Positions 23,581-35,819 of a DNA stretch of 64,000 nt are shown here, one piece after another. Source of the DNA: Sympetrum striolatum (taxonomy: Eukaryota > Arthropoda > Insecta > Odonata > Libellulidae); NCBI GenBank assembly GCA_947579665.1, contig CANPUZ010000050.1, forward strand, positions 1 through 64,000. Reading direction: 5' to 3'. A model generated the notes under the pieces. The model was not told the DNA's origin, made no database searches, and saw only the letters and a list, made by a program, of their open reading frames with translations. Numbering within the stretch: the first letter of the stretch is position 1; every line of letters starts with the position of its first letter. A program made the position numbers and the translations under genes.

Positions 23581-23584
23581 ATGC

Positions 23585-23990
23585 TCGGCATATGATGACT
23601 CCGCTTAGAAAGCGTTGACTCCGCTTAGTATGTGATTACCTCGCTTAATAAGAGATGAATTTGCTTAGCAAGTGATTAAACCGCTAGGTAAATGCTATGT
23701 CCACTTAGTAAGTGATAAGTTTGCTAAGAAGTGATGACTTACCTCAGTTGATGATAAGTTTGCTCAGCGAGTTATGACTCCGCTTAGTAAGTGATGACCT
23801 CGCTTAGTAAGTGATTAATCCGCTAGGTAAGAGCTTATTTCGCTTAGCAAGTGATTGGTTTGCTTAACAGAGCGGACAAAACAGTGTTCAAACAAGCCAC
23901 TCTCCTATAATCCTGATTCAACAGCGTAGTGCTTATAAACAGACATAATTTGATTCCGCTTAGGAAGTGATTTAGCAGCTTAGTATGCGT
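23585..23990 (-). repeat. 20-bp TAAGCG satellite array
   Basis: Plus strand reads CGCTTAGTAAGTGATGACCT-type units; interrupted at about 23875-23940. Confidence 0.9.
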
Positions 23991-24044
23991 TGAACATAAA
24001 TCAAAAGTAGATACAAAATTATTCATTATATACTTTTATAAGTT

Positions 24045-24390
24045 AGCATACGGATGCCTCTTCCACAGGCCACTCCAAGTATTTAAATCGGATGAAGTGG
24101 CTCCACTTTTAATGGCCACTGTTTCATTATAAGAAAGCATTTGGTTGCCTCCTCTACAGGCCACTCTATGTATTTAGATGAAAGAAAGTGGAACCACTTT
24201 AAGAAGCCACCGTTTCCTCATAAGGAAGCATTTGGATGCCTCTTTTGAAGCCACTTAGTGTATGTAAATGGGAAGAAAGTGGCGCCACTTGAATAAGACA
24301 CCGTTTCTCCGTAAGGAAGTATTGGGATGCCTCTTCCTCAGGCCACTCAATGTATTTAAAATGGGAAGAAAGTGGCGTCACTTTCTAATA
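24045..24390 (+). repeat. Tandem repeat, about 92-bp unit, four copies
   Basis: Each unit has GGATGCCTCTT, AGGCCACTC.ATGTATTTAAAT and a near-palindrome (AGTGGCTCCACT at about 24097, AGTGGAACCACT, AGTGGCGCCACT, AGTGGCGTCACT). Spacing of the palindromes is 90-93 bp. Confidence 0.85.
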
Positions 24391-24832
24391 TAAAAATGAT
24401 ACTATAATAAATATATACAGAAGTAAAAATAGAAAAAAACATTGAAAATGCCGTAACAAATCCAGGCGATCGTCACATGAACAATAAAGTATGAATTCTC
24501 AAGCAAAAGACTATTTACTCATTTCTTTTAAACAAATGTTCCACCTCTTTGTTCTTGAATAACCATTCTTTAACTTGTTTTAAAAAAGTTCCTTCTTTAT
24601 CTGCACCGGATGTATTCAAAGGAAACAAACAATTTAAGGCAAAGATAAAGAAATGTGCGACTATAATATTCCATTATTTGGTTATACCCATTTTACATTT
24701 TGCTCTATAGGACTATGGGTTCTACATTTTCTCCAACAAAGTTGTAAAAAAAACGTAACACTAACAATAGTTGAAACCGGTCGCATTAAACGAAACGGTT
24801 TGTGAACTCATTGCTTGCTTAGTTCTTACCAT
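24391..24832. other. AT-rich stretch, nothing recognised
   Basis: Low-complexity AT-rich intron sequence without frames or repeats that I can assign. Confidence 0.5.
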
Positions 24833-25285
24833 TAGGCCGGGTGGCCACCAAATGCGAAGCGAAGCTAAGTTGAGCGAAGTTACGCGGAGCGGACTACGCT
24901 TTGACAATCGAACCTATACATTTGAATACGGATACGAAGCGGAGTTGAGAATTGTGACGTCACTCAGCTTCGTTCGGCTCATCTTCCGAACGGTTCGTGC
25001 TGGAGCCAGCTTTCCCCTCCTCTCGCGTTTAATTTGTGTGCAAGGGCCGCAAATAATATCTTAATTTAAGTTCACCGGATTTATTGTAATAACAGAGTCC
25101 GTCTCTTACGGAAATTTAACCGTAATATCAGAGGATTCAATTCCCAGGGGGCAACTAAAGGCATCTTGTTTTTTACTAAGGAGTTTTAATCGCTTCGCTT
25201 AGCTCAGCTCATCTTCCAGTTGAACACTTCGCTCCGAGTCACTCCGTTCCGCTCAGCTCAGCACCGCTTCGCATTCGGTGGCCTA
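24833..25285 (+). mobile_element. Non-autonomous TIR element M, copy 1
   Basis: About 450 bp with imperfect terminal inverted repeats: GTGGCCACCAAATGCGAAGC at the left and its inverse GCTTCGCATTCGGTGGCC at the right. TA lies just outside both ends (24833-24834 and 25284-25285), which could be a 2-bp target site. Subterminal GCGAAGCTAAG words recur. A second copy lies inverted at 60989-61463. No transposase frame; MITE-like. Superfamily not assigned. Confidence 0.82.
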
Positions 25286-25429
25286 ACGCAGTTTGCGGAT
25301 TAATTTAATTATATCTTTCACTCAATTCGTATATGCGTTTTTGATGAGCTTCATACATACACACATCAGACCTATATGTGTTGTTACAAACAAATTCAAA
25401 AGACTTTTTAAATCAATTTATTTCAAGGG

Positions 25430-25750
25430 ATCTATTATATATAACGAGTAAAATGTAGCTTGCATACTGCAAGCATATCGATAACACTAATTTCATGTCG
25501 GCATCATATCGAGAGGGTCCTCAGAAGAAGAAAAGAGGATTGAAAATATTCTTAAAATTCGCTGCAATTATCCGTCCGGCATCGAACCCGGGTCTTCCTG
25601 GTGATACTTATTATGCAGCACAACAGCCGTTCACCATCTCTAAGTATCTGTGAAAATTCAAGCAGAAATATTTGCTGCAACTGCCTCAAACGACGTCCTA
25701 CTTTTCCCTTATATTCCTTACGTGAGAAATTTGAATGTGCTCTGGCCTCC
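25430..25750 (+). repeat. Dispersed repeat B, copy 2
   Basis: GCTTGCATACTGCAAGCATA, CGGCATCGAACCCGGGTCTT, TATGCAGCACAACAGC, CAACTGCCTCAAACGACGTC; same order as 17697-18055. Confidence 0.78.
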
Positions 25751-25799
25751 AAGCGAATTGAATCAAACTTGACCTATACTAAAGCAGAAATTCTGTGGG

Positions 25800-26345
25800 T
25801 TTAAGAGTTTGTCTTCGATTGGAGTCCAAACCGTTTAACCGATTTACCTAAAACTTAACATTCGTACTCTCTGGGATCAAGAAATAAGCCAAAATTTTAA
25901 TTGATAATTTTGCTGGGTTCGAACCAAGATCGCTCAGCTAGATTTCCATAAGGAATACAAGTAAACTTCTGTTTTATCGGTTGCAGGCTTTGTATCTTTC
26001 GAAGAATTAAATTAGAAGGAATGGTGTTTGAAAGTCGAGACAAACACCAAAAGAACGGAAAATGAATAAATATTCTTACTATAGTCGTGGAATATTGTTT
26101 TCGAATCGAAATTTGGAGATATTCCACAAAATAATCGTAAACTCTTCAAATTTCTTGAAGTTGTAAACAACCAGTTCCCCTGACGACCAATACTAGTGTC
26201 AATCCATGCCTTTTCCTTTATAGAATAGAATTGGATTTCAGTTGTGTATAATTAAAGGGTATTTTACTCATTGCATTGACAGACAACTTTAGAATTTAAT
26301 CTACTTCTATATTCCCCAATTGAGAATCAACGGGCGATTCAGCTA
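25800..26345 (-). repeat. Family A repeat, form A2
   Basis: Inverse of 21400-21950, with both ends: CTTCGATTGGAGTCCAAACC at the left and CCCCAATTGAGAATCAACGG at the right. The internal GGGTTCGAACCAAGATCGCT is at about 25914. Confidence 0.82.
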
Positions 26346-26349
26346 CTTT

Positions 26350-29300
26350 AATATGTTATTATAAATATCGCATTAGGAAAAAACTATAATGAATAAGAAG
26401 AGAACACCACTGTATAGCTACTTCAAGCGATTCCAGAAACTTTTTGAAAGTAAGATCGGCTGGAGCACCTGCATTTTAAACGAATCAACTGTAAATAGTT
26501 TGTCGAGAATAAGATGTGTACGACATTATAAATATACGGTTTAGCAGCTGCGAAAACCAGTTTTAACACTTTCTGACTGCTAAGATCGGCTTTAACACGA
26601 GAGTTAAATGGAGTCCATCAAAATCGACGTAAATGGAAAACTAGGGTTATTTTGTGGACAAATTGATATTAAATTAGTTAAACCAATCATAAATATTTCT
26701 TAAAGACGGCAGTATTTCGTATTTATGAATTTTTTTACAACTTTATTTTGCCATGTTTCTTGTTATAAACTTTATTGTTTTTCGGTTTATTGTAAAGCCC
26801 TTGTGCTACTTATGGATTTATGTGAATAAATATCAATGTATATAAATAAAACTCAAGGAACAAGAAGAAAATATCGCTCAGTAGCATCTTAAACCGATTC
26901 TAAAGCTTTTGGACAGTAAACTCAGTCATAATACAACAGTACCTGTAGTTACAACGAATTAAATCAATTAGAACTCTTTTTGTAGGAACACTGTATTTAG
27001 TATCCATTTCTTTATTTAAAATTTATTTTGCTGAATTTATTGTTACAAACTGTACTGTTTTTCGGTCTACTGCAACGCCCTTGCGCTGTCTATGGATTTA
27101 ATACATAAATATAAATAAAACTCGAGAGATAAGAAGAAGATATATCTACGAAGCTACTAACACTGATTTTAGCACTTTCAGACTGTAAATTCGGCCACAA
27201 CACAAGAATTACTGCACTTTAAATGCGTCGAATCCTTAAAAATCTTCGTAAAGAGGCACTTGGAGTTAGGTGACGTCATTTCGTGGACAAATACATCGTT
27301 TCTGACACACGCCTGATACCTGACAGCTGATGAAATTCCAAGAATAAGATGGGAAATGTTGGGAATGATCGAGAAAGCATGAATTAGAATTGGAGTAGAA
27401 AGGATAAAATGTAAAATAACCATTCGAATGACATAAGCATTGAACTGGAACGAATAAATCGGAAATAAATGTTTAAATAAGGATTAAATTACCTTCGAGG
27501 CGCGATTATGAACTCTAATATAAAATAAAAATAATCGAGAAAAACGTAACCATATACGATTATAGTATACCAATTGATATTTATAGCGACAGATACAAAT
27601 AAAGTAAAGCGATGATAAAGACGTTGGAAATGTGGGGAAGAATTGATAAAAACCGAAAAAAAGTGTTTTGAAATTGATTTCAAGGACGTTTCAATTTTTT
27701 GATTGTTAAAACAAAGCACTTGTGACAATAAGAGTAGGAAATGGATATGATTTAAAAAAATTATAAGAGTTTATTGCATTTGAGCTAAATCGATTATAAG
27801 TATTAGAAACATATAAACACCGCAAAGAAGCAACTGAAACTGTTTTAAGTTCTCTCTTATTGTGAAATCAGCCACAACACAAGAGTTTGTGTGGTTTAAA
27901 ACAGTTCAATCCTTTAAAATTGTCGTGAAGAAGAACTGGGCGGTATGGTGACGCCATTCCGTGGACATATCCCACGGATTTATCGTTTCAGATCAATGCA
28001 ATACACATTAACAAGGAATCATGTTCAGGAAATGGGTTAGAAAGAATGATTTAATCGCTAATTGAGATAGTTTGACAGGAATTGATAGTAATAGTTGGAA
28101 ATTAATTGAAAAACCGTCGGAAATCAACAAGAGTCGTTGGAAAATGATTCAATAGTCGATGAAAGCGATGTTTCGAGAGATCGGAAGCAAATAAAAGTGT
28201 AAGATCGATGACTAAAATTAGAAATTCGCGGATAAGCAAAATGGAGCATTGAAGTTGAAGAAAATTCTATGCACAACGAAAATTATTTATATTTTTTGAA
28301 AATGAACGTGTGAGCAGTGCGAAAAAATAAATGTTCATGAAAAAGAGAATTTAATTTCGAGAATAAATGCGTGAATTACGGTTTGAAATGATTTCAAGAT
28401 GAACGCGGAGATTGCAAAATGGAGAGATTTCTTAAAGGGAAAAATGAAGAAGAATTGGGATTATTCAAGAAATGGGTAATTAAAAGGATTTAATTGAAAT
28501 GATTTTGAAACTTTAAAGAACCCAAAGCGGTGATTTTTGCGGGAGTAGACACCATAACGGGGACAAATGATTCAAATGTTACTTCCTCTACTTTAATTAT
28601 AACTCTATGGTTATTCCATTAGTATCCATTGAAAGACCAAGGGAGGGCTAAAAAATGTCCACCCCTTTTCTTTTTCAATATTTTAAGAACTTAATCGTGT
28701 TATACAGTCTTATAACTTCGTTAAATAGTCAAATATAGGTTGTTAAAGATAACTGTGTTTCGATGCATTTTGTGTGTTTTTTTAAGCAACGTAATGAGAG
28801 TGGAAATAGGCACAAAATGACCCTATTCCTTGGTCCAACCTGCGACATATGAATTTGAACCGAACGGAATCGTACATTTTGACAAATAGTTTTTAATTAA
28901 ATTTTTATTTATATTATGTTGTTGATTTATAAGCATAACTAAAGGTAATTTACAAAATTCTTTTCCGAATTAGAGCTCTAAAGCTCGAGAAGAAGCTTTA
29001 TCATATCCTTGTCTTTGATTAGTTAAAAATAAAAAAAATCATTATTTTTATCGCAAAAGTACAATTTTTAGCAACAAAAATTGTACTACAAAAACTGTAC
29101 TACAAAAATTGTAAGAAGTTTTTAAAAATCCAGGAAGGCAATTTCTGAAGAGATTTTAATGTTTCGATAGTATTTTATCAAAAAAAACAATAGTGGACAT
29201 TTAGTGACCCTCCCTTGGTCCTCGGAGTGATCAAAAAAAGGTTGGACTTTTGAAAGGGTTAATAAATATTAATATCCATTATTGTATATTGTTATCCATT

Positions 29301-30340
29301 ATTCTCTGTTATGTTCCATTATTATTCCATTAGTATCCATTAATTTTCTGTTATTATCCATAATTGTCTATTTTTATCCATTATACACTATTATATTCTT
29401 CTGTTATTCCATAATTATAGGGAAAAATTACATAATAATGTTTATTAACTACAAAAACTTACCACTTAACTTAAAACCAATGAAATTGAAAGATAGAGAG
29501 CATTTGCAAAGGAAAAATGAAGCAGAATTAGGAATATTGAAGAAATGGGTAATAAAAAGGATTTAATCGCTACTTGAGCTGGTTCTGAAAGCTTTGAGTA
29601 CCCAAATGGGTGACTTTAGCAGGTGTTGACGCCAATTCGTGGACAAATAATACAAGCATATAGTCTCCGATCAATTCTATACACTCCAGAAGGAGTAACT
29701 TCAAGGAATGGGTTGTAAAAAAGATGTGATCACTGCTTGAAATAAACCTTATTAGTTTTTTCAAGAGTAGTTCAATGTAGTTCAATTGTACGAAAGGTTG
29801 AAAAAAAAGATTTAATGGCTAATTAAAAAATTAATAATGTCTCTACAAGTTCTACAATCAGTTTTCCTTGTTAAGTAACAATATTCTCCAATTATTCCCT
29901 ATAATAATCGATAATAATAAAGTCTGCATTAAGCATCTGAGTAACATTCAGGAAAGTGGTTGAAAATAACAATGAAATCGATAGTTGAACTAGTTTGTGA
30001 ACTTTTAAGAAACTCAAATCGATGATTTTTGCGGGTGCTGACGCCATTTCGTTGACAAAAAATAGAAATAAACGGTTTTCGATCAATATCACACACTTCA
30101 CAAGGAGTAATATTCAAGAAATGGGTTAAACAAGCAACACAATCGATACTTGCACTTGTTTTGCACAGTTTGAGTGACAAAATGGGCGACTTTAAGATGT
30201 CCGCCGTGTCACTGAAAAAGCCAATAAATGCAACGTAGGAACCGGAATTTCCGGTTAGACACAGATGTATCGCAACTACTATGTTGAAAGTAGTATCAAG
30301 AAGGAAATAAACACGTTTTGAGAGCACAACCGGAATAGGG
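26350..30340 (+). repeat. Degenerate locally duplicated module
   Basis: A block with GACG.CATTTCGTGGACAAAT recurs near 26645, 27272, 27940, 28548, 29627 and 30038, each usually followed by a TCAAGAAATGGGTTA..AAGGATTTAATCG-like block. Spacing is irregular (about 0.4-1.1 kb). A second pair (26760-26860 and 27040-27150) shares TTTTTCGGT.TA.TG.AA.GCCCTTG. This looks like an old local amplification. Frames over it are short and not conserved between copies. Confidence 0.65.
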
Positions 30341-30344
30341 CGGA

Positions 30345-30711
30345 AAACCTACGATAAAGAAGTCTGATTTTGAACATTAAGAAAGATCGATTTAATATCG
30401 CCACAAACTATTGGAACACGCTTGAAACTACACTGCTTCCCAAAACGAAGTCCGATGTTTATAAAAGGAGCACAAAATCCAGTTTCGAAAGCCTTAAAAT
30501 GGTCGAAAAGCGGCGAAATATTGATCAAAGTCGGCCGCGTCGGCAGCCATGTTGGAACCAAGTTTCCCCCTGAAGGAGGTAAAGTTCGGAAAACAATCGA
30601 GCGGCGATAATCGGCGAAAGCGCAACTTTGGGGAAGAAGGGAAAAAAGAATTGAGGGGAAAAGTTTGGCGGCGAAATAAAGTGGAAATCTCTAAAAACGG
30701 GATTCACTCAC
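30345..30711. other. Intron sequence next to exon 10
   Basis: Overlapping frames of 60-70 codons on both strands, none splice-compatible; nothing assigned. Confidence 0.4.
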
Positions 30712-30850
30712 CCGATGTGCCTTCCCGGTAGTCCATGTAATGTCCGCCGGCCATCGAAGCGGCGCTGGTGTCGGGGGTCGACTCACGTGAGCTGTAAGGG
30801 CCAATGGGGATGGAGGAGGAGGAGGGGGTGGGGGTGGGAGGGGGAGGGTG
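30712..30850 (-). CDS. MYT1: MYT1-family exon 10: Pro/Ser-rich segment
   Basis: A 139-nt exon between TTTTTCCTCCAG and G|GTGAGT, entered in phase 0. It encodes HPPPPTPTPSSSSIPIGPYS, then SRESTPDTSAASMAGGHYMD and YREGTSG. It is a disordered, phosphorylatable segment without a known domain. On its upstream (higher-coordinate) side the intron holds an AT-rich tandem repeat of about 172 bp. It is followed by a 13-kb intron, the largest in the window. Confidence 0.87.
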
Positions 30851-30877
30851 CTGGAGGAAAAACAAAAACATCCGAAA

Positions 30878-31560
30878 CAAGATGGAGGTCGAAATGCAAC
30901 GAAAATATTCAAAAGTTTTATGGTCCAAAAAAATCAGTGGTAAGGTTGATGGATTTAGTAAAAAATTGGTATAAATCGGTAATAGAACATAAAAATTGTT
31001 AAAAAATTGATAGAAATTGATTTAAAAATACATAAAAAGTAATAAAAATCGACGAGACGGAGGAGGAAATCAATGAACATATTTAAAGTTAACGGTCAAA
31101 AAAAATATCAGTGTTAAGATTGATGGAAATTGTTAAAATATTGTCATAAATTGATATAAGTTGAATAACATTGATAAAAGTTGATAAAAATGTATTTAAA
31201 AATATATAAAAAGTTATATAAATCGACAAGATGAAGGGAGAAAAGCAACGAAAATAATTAAAAGTTTTGAGGTCCAAAAGAAATCAGTGGTAAGGTTGAT
31301 GGAAATTGTAAAAAATTAAAATGCTCGAAAATGTGGAAGGATTGATTAACATTATTTATAAAAATCGATAAAAAGTCATTCAAAATTGAAAACACACGAC
31401 AAAATGGAGGACAGAATCGATGGCAAAATTTAAGATCCAGAACAAAGTAAAAGAAATCGAAAGCGATTAATGGAAATATATAAAAATGTATAGCATTAGA
31501 TGAAAATAGATTCAAAATTCGATAAAAGTTATAAAATAAACAGTAAAAAGTAAAGAAGAA
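30878..31560 (+). repeat. AT-rich tandem repeat, about 172-bp unit, four copies
   Basis: GGTCCAAAA.AAATCAGTGGTA and GAAGGAG.AAA.CAA.GAAAAT blocks recur with starts near 30878, 31051, 31227 and 31388. It begins less than 30 bp from the acceptor of exon 10. Confidence 0.75.
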
Positions 31561-32455
31561 GTTACAAGAGTAGTGAATTCAGGGTGAAAAAATGCCGAAA
31601 ATATTAAAAAATCACAATCATTACAAAAGTATGATATATGATAGAAAAATATGCAAATGAAGACAAAAAATTGAACGAATCGGAGTAAGGGTGGTTTATA
31701 ATTGGTTGTTGGAAAACAAAAAGATGAAAATATAAGAGATTGAAGGTTAGAAAAGCACGAACGGCGATGGAAATTAAAGATTAACCAAATAAAAAGAAAT
31801 AATTTGTAGGGAATTGTAAAATGGAGAGGTTTCGTGAAGGAAAAATCGAGAATAAACAGGAATTATGGGTGAAATACAAATAGGAGAAGAAGGTCAAGGA
31901 GAAAGGAAGAGAGAGGAAAACACAATTAGAGACAAAGTTGATCAAAATACGAAAATGGTACATTCTAAATAATACCATAGGACATGATGTGAAATATATA
32001 ATCATAGCAGAATAGACTATCTCACAGTTAAACTGCAATGGTATTGCTAAATACGAGGTATGAGTGCAAACGTATGCCTCCCCCTTCCTAACTTTGGTTT
32101 CCATGGGATTCTAAATATATTTTGAAAAGGCAAACGCGGAAATAATTCTTTGAATGTGGTCTTTAAATCACCGAAATTCAACATTCCACATAATCAACAT
32201 ATAATTGTATATTATGCTAATATTAATGTATCTCTTTTAATCAATGAATGTATATTTACATTATTTTCGATTTATGTTTTTTTAGGATGAAAACTTTACT
32301 CGTTTGAAATGAAATAACAAAGCCAAATTTAAACCAACGTCGTAAAAGGTGATAATATTAATCAACAAATGTATGAATTTAAATTTTCCAAGTTAAATTA
32401 TGGTTTTATTGCCACCATGTGCTTGGCTCTTCTTCCAAATACATTTCTTATTATC
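31561..32455. other. AT-rich stretch, nothing recognised
   Basis: Only short frames of low-complexity composition, up to 107 codons on the minus strand (31781-32104; Phe/Leu/Ser-rich, no motif). Confidence 0.45.
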
Positions 32456-32790
32456 TTTCCCATTTATATTCGTACGAGAGTCCAACAATCACCTTCGTCG
32501 TTAGGGAATTGTTTATGCCCACAAATTCACACGAATTTTCCGTGTTTTTGTCCGAATTCTCCCAATTTTGAGTGGAATACGATATTTCAAATAAGAATCT
32601 TTGTTCAATTTCCTCTCTCTTGGTGTTAATTTCGATTTCGTACGACCATTATTTCTGATTAAATTCTTCAAAAGAAAAAATGTCTGCAATCGATCAAAAC
32701 GAACTTTACGTGCATTTCTTATGAGAGAGACGATTCGAGTCGTCCAGTGTCGAACCAAGGATACTCTGGACAATCAAATATCAGTTGTAA
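32455..32790 (+). repeat. Family A repeat, form A3
   Basis: CCCATTTATATTCGTACGAG, CTTCGTCGTTAGGGAATTGT, the core and CGAACCAAGGATACTCTGGA, as in 18695-19060. Confidence 0.82.
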
Positions 32791-34370
32791 TCTGTGTGAT
32801 TGTGGGCGCTCTAACGTGAAAACTATTAGTCGTATCAACACCTAGCTTCAAATAAAGCACTTTGGTTGGTGCCGTTAGAGTTGATTGGTTTTGGAGTAGA
32901 TCGGTTCACAGGAAGTCGAGCTTTATTTCTCGAAACTCGTTTATTTTTTAATTTATCCATTACTATGATATTTAGGTACATACAAATATATACAAATATT
33001 ACAAAATATTAATTTTCTTTCAGTTTTATTTGGAAAATTTTCGATATCAACCACCGTTTAGGAGTCGTATCATAATTAACCAATTTTCTGGTTATTTCTA
33101 CATATTTACGTTAAAATGTCGTTTTCATTTATACAATTCCATTTGAATTTAATATACAACATGATTGTTATATTTCTTCGAAGATTTATTTGGAAGTTGA
33201 TCTGGAATTTGAAACACTCGTATTTATTTTAAAATAGTTATTCAGTTATAATCGTTATTGATTACTCTCCACGATAACAGTAAAGTTCGCAACTATGTGT
33301 TTTCTTACATGGCAATCAATACAATGCAATACGTCTATCGCTATTTTGCTATGGCTGATTGATAAGGTTTTAAAAGGTTTTATTTTCAGTTTTTTAGTCC
33401 ATTTGTCTTCTTTTTTTGTTTTCATTTGAGCATATTAATATTATCACTAATATATCTTCCAAGTTTTGATTGAATACAGACTTCGAAAATACTGTCGTAG
33501 ATACATATCTACATCTCATATGTGGAGAAAGTCATGTGCCGGCCACATCAGACTTTTTCGTATATATTTTGTTTTATATTGGAGTTGGTTATGCTACTTC
33601 TTATCATTATTACAATAGCACTGCAATTAGGCAAAGAGCCAGGTGCCGCTTGTCATACAATTACTTAAATTAACAACCACAAAATTATAAAACAATCATA
33701 AGAAAGAGGAAAAGTCACAGCCCAAGCTGAACATGACAACTCTATGTAAGAACAGCAAAATTCATAATACGCATGACAAATGAACAATTCCTTTTTCCAT
33801 AGCAAATATAAAAAACAATATAAGTCTTAATACCTAATTTTATTCAAGATTTTCTTAAACTTTTTCTCAGGAAAGGGGTTGAAAACTTCTTCAGGAAATA
33901 AATTCCCTTCCACCATAGTTCTATATCTCTGCGAAAGCTTTAAAAATAGTCCGTACTTGACTAGGCTTCTCGTAGTTTTAACATTGTAGGACCCAAATAA
34001 ATTAATTTTTTAAATATATTCCGATTTATGGCCGTATTTTCGGTAAATATTTTCATAAATTGTGGAATTTTTGGATCAATTTCGTCGAAATATTAGAACG
34101 AGTCGCCATTCAGCTACAATTTTTTCGAGTTACGATCAATTTAAAGCCAAAAAACTGAAATTTTCACAAAAATTCGGATTTTTCGCCCGTTTTTTCGTGA
34201 AATTTTTCATAGATATGAGAATTTAAGCTAGACCTCGCTAAAATCATTACATTGAATCTATATTTCTATAATTTTGGGTATTTTAAGGCGAGAAAACTCA
34301 CATATTTGAGAGAAATTTTAATGGTAAGAGATTAAAGCAATTCATCCTGAATTTAAAATAAAAAGGTAAC
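32791..34370. other. AT-rich stretch, nothing recognised
   Basis: Long AT-rich intron sequence; the part just before exon 9 (33980-34320) is rich in TTTTTCG/AATTTT words but shows no period I can define. Confidence 0.45.
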
Positions 34371-34376
34371 ACAGAC

Positions 34377-34572
34377 CTGCGGGGGGGTTTGTTGAACAGG
34401 TTGGTGCTGAGCGATGACGTGGTGCGGAGGCTGCGATTGGCTGGCTGGGGAACTGACGTAATTCCCGTCCTCCTCTTCGCTGGCGTTGGAGAAGTCCACT
34501 GGTTCCGTCTGCTCCCTGTTGGTGCGGCTGCTGGAGAACTGCTCCGACTGGTACATGGGGCTCGTGGGACCA
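34377..34572 (-). CDS. MYT1: MYT1-family exon 9: EPVDFS motif and acidic patch
   Basis: A 196-nt exon between CAATCGTCTTAG and CAG|GTCTGT. It reads GPTSPMYQSEQFSSSRTNRE, then QTEPVDFSNASEEEDGNYVS, then a Gln/His/Pro-rich tail (VIAQHQPVQQTPPQ). PVDFS followed by an acidic run resembles the PVDY motif plus acidic residues of vertebrate MYT1 proteins, supporting the family call. The donor is weak (T at +4), which may favour alternative use; reading through it meets a stop after a few codons. Phases (1 base in, 0 out) agree with neighbours. Confidence 0.88.
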
Positions 34573-34624
34573 CTAAGACGATTGAATATTGCGTCTCAAT
34601 CAAGAAACTTCAGATTCATCTATG

Positions 34625-35205
34625 CTGAGCGCGCTTTGCTTAGGTTGACTCCGCTTAGCTTATGATGAGTCCGCTCATTACGTTGTTGAGTTTGCTTAGG
34701 GTGAGCTTACTCAGCTGAGTAAAATTATTATTTATTTTGGGGTTTCTTTAATAGAGCGAATCAACGGGTAACCTTAAGCACACTCAACGTATCCTAAGCG
34801 CAGTTAACATATTCTAAGGGAATCAACCTACTCTAAGCGGACTAAACATATTCTAAGCGTACTCAACCTACTCTAAGCGGATTAAACGTATCCTAAGCGT
34901 AGTCAACATATTTTAAGCGGACACAAGATATTCTAAGTGGGCTCAGCATACCCTAAGCCCTTTCAACATATTATAAGCGCACTCAAATTATGCTAAGCGG
35001 ACTCAACATATCCTAAGCGAACTCAACATATCCTAAGCGCACTCAACACATCCTAAGTGCTCTCAACATATCCTAAACGCACTCAAATTATGCTAAGCGA
35101 TTTCAACGTATTCTAAGCGAACTCAAGATATCCTAAGCGGGCTCAGCATACCCCAAGCACACTCAACGTATCCTAAGTTCAGTCAACATATTCTAAGTGT
35201 CCATT
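34625..35205. repeat. Satellite array with orientation switch near a splice acceptor
   Basis: Up to about 34710 units read CGCTTAGCTTATGATGAGTC. From about 34765 they read CTAAGCGGACTCAACATATC. It starts about 50 bp from the acceptor of exon 9. Confidence 0.9.
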
Positions 35206-35559
35206 AAATCAATGTTACTGAAGTTTTTTAATGTTTTGACCGAGAAGTTCAATAGTACAAATTTACTAGGATGTGCTAGCTGGAAGATGATGCACGCATT
35301 GTCTAAATATCCTTCAGATAAATAACTATTACATCTACTTGCATCAATTGCTTCTCACAGTAGCGTTGCTTTAACAGAGCGAATATAAAACGGGTTTATA
35401 AAATCCCCTCAAAATGGAAACTAAAGTCTGGTTCAGGAGTAAAGTTCGGGGAAAAAGAGAAGAGATATTAAAACTTTGCCCAAAACTAAACTGGGTCTCC
35501 ATGACTACCCACTTTGCAAACAAAGTTAACTTGAAAACAACTTCACTTTGGGTTTAGTT

Positions 35560-35810
35560 CAGCAAGGTCATACGACTCTTCTTGGAGTACTTTGATGAAT
35601 GGGGAAGTGAAAGGGAACTGGGCCAAAAGTGAAAGGGATAGAGCCCAAAGTGAAAGGTGAATCGTATGATGATATCTTGAGGACGTAAGGTTTTATAGAA
35701 GGACGATTCTGGTATTGGTGAACGTATAAATGGAAAAGTGAAAGCAATGGGTTCAAAGTGAAAGTTGACTCGTATGATGAAATCTAGAGAACGTATGATA
35801 AGTGAAATTT
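35560..35810 (+). repeat. Short tandem block with AAAGTGAAAG motifs
   Basis: Three diverged units share CCCAAAGTGAAAGGTGAATC and CGTATGATGA..TCT.GAG.ACGT words, spaced about 80-100 bp. Confidence 0.6.
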
Positions 35811-35819
35811 TGTTATTTA

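Noticed and set aside
24833..25285. hAT, piggyBac or Harbinger assignment of element M
   Set aside because: Flanks do not show a clear 8-bp, TTAA or 3-bp duplication; only TA is shared, so the superfamily is left open.
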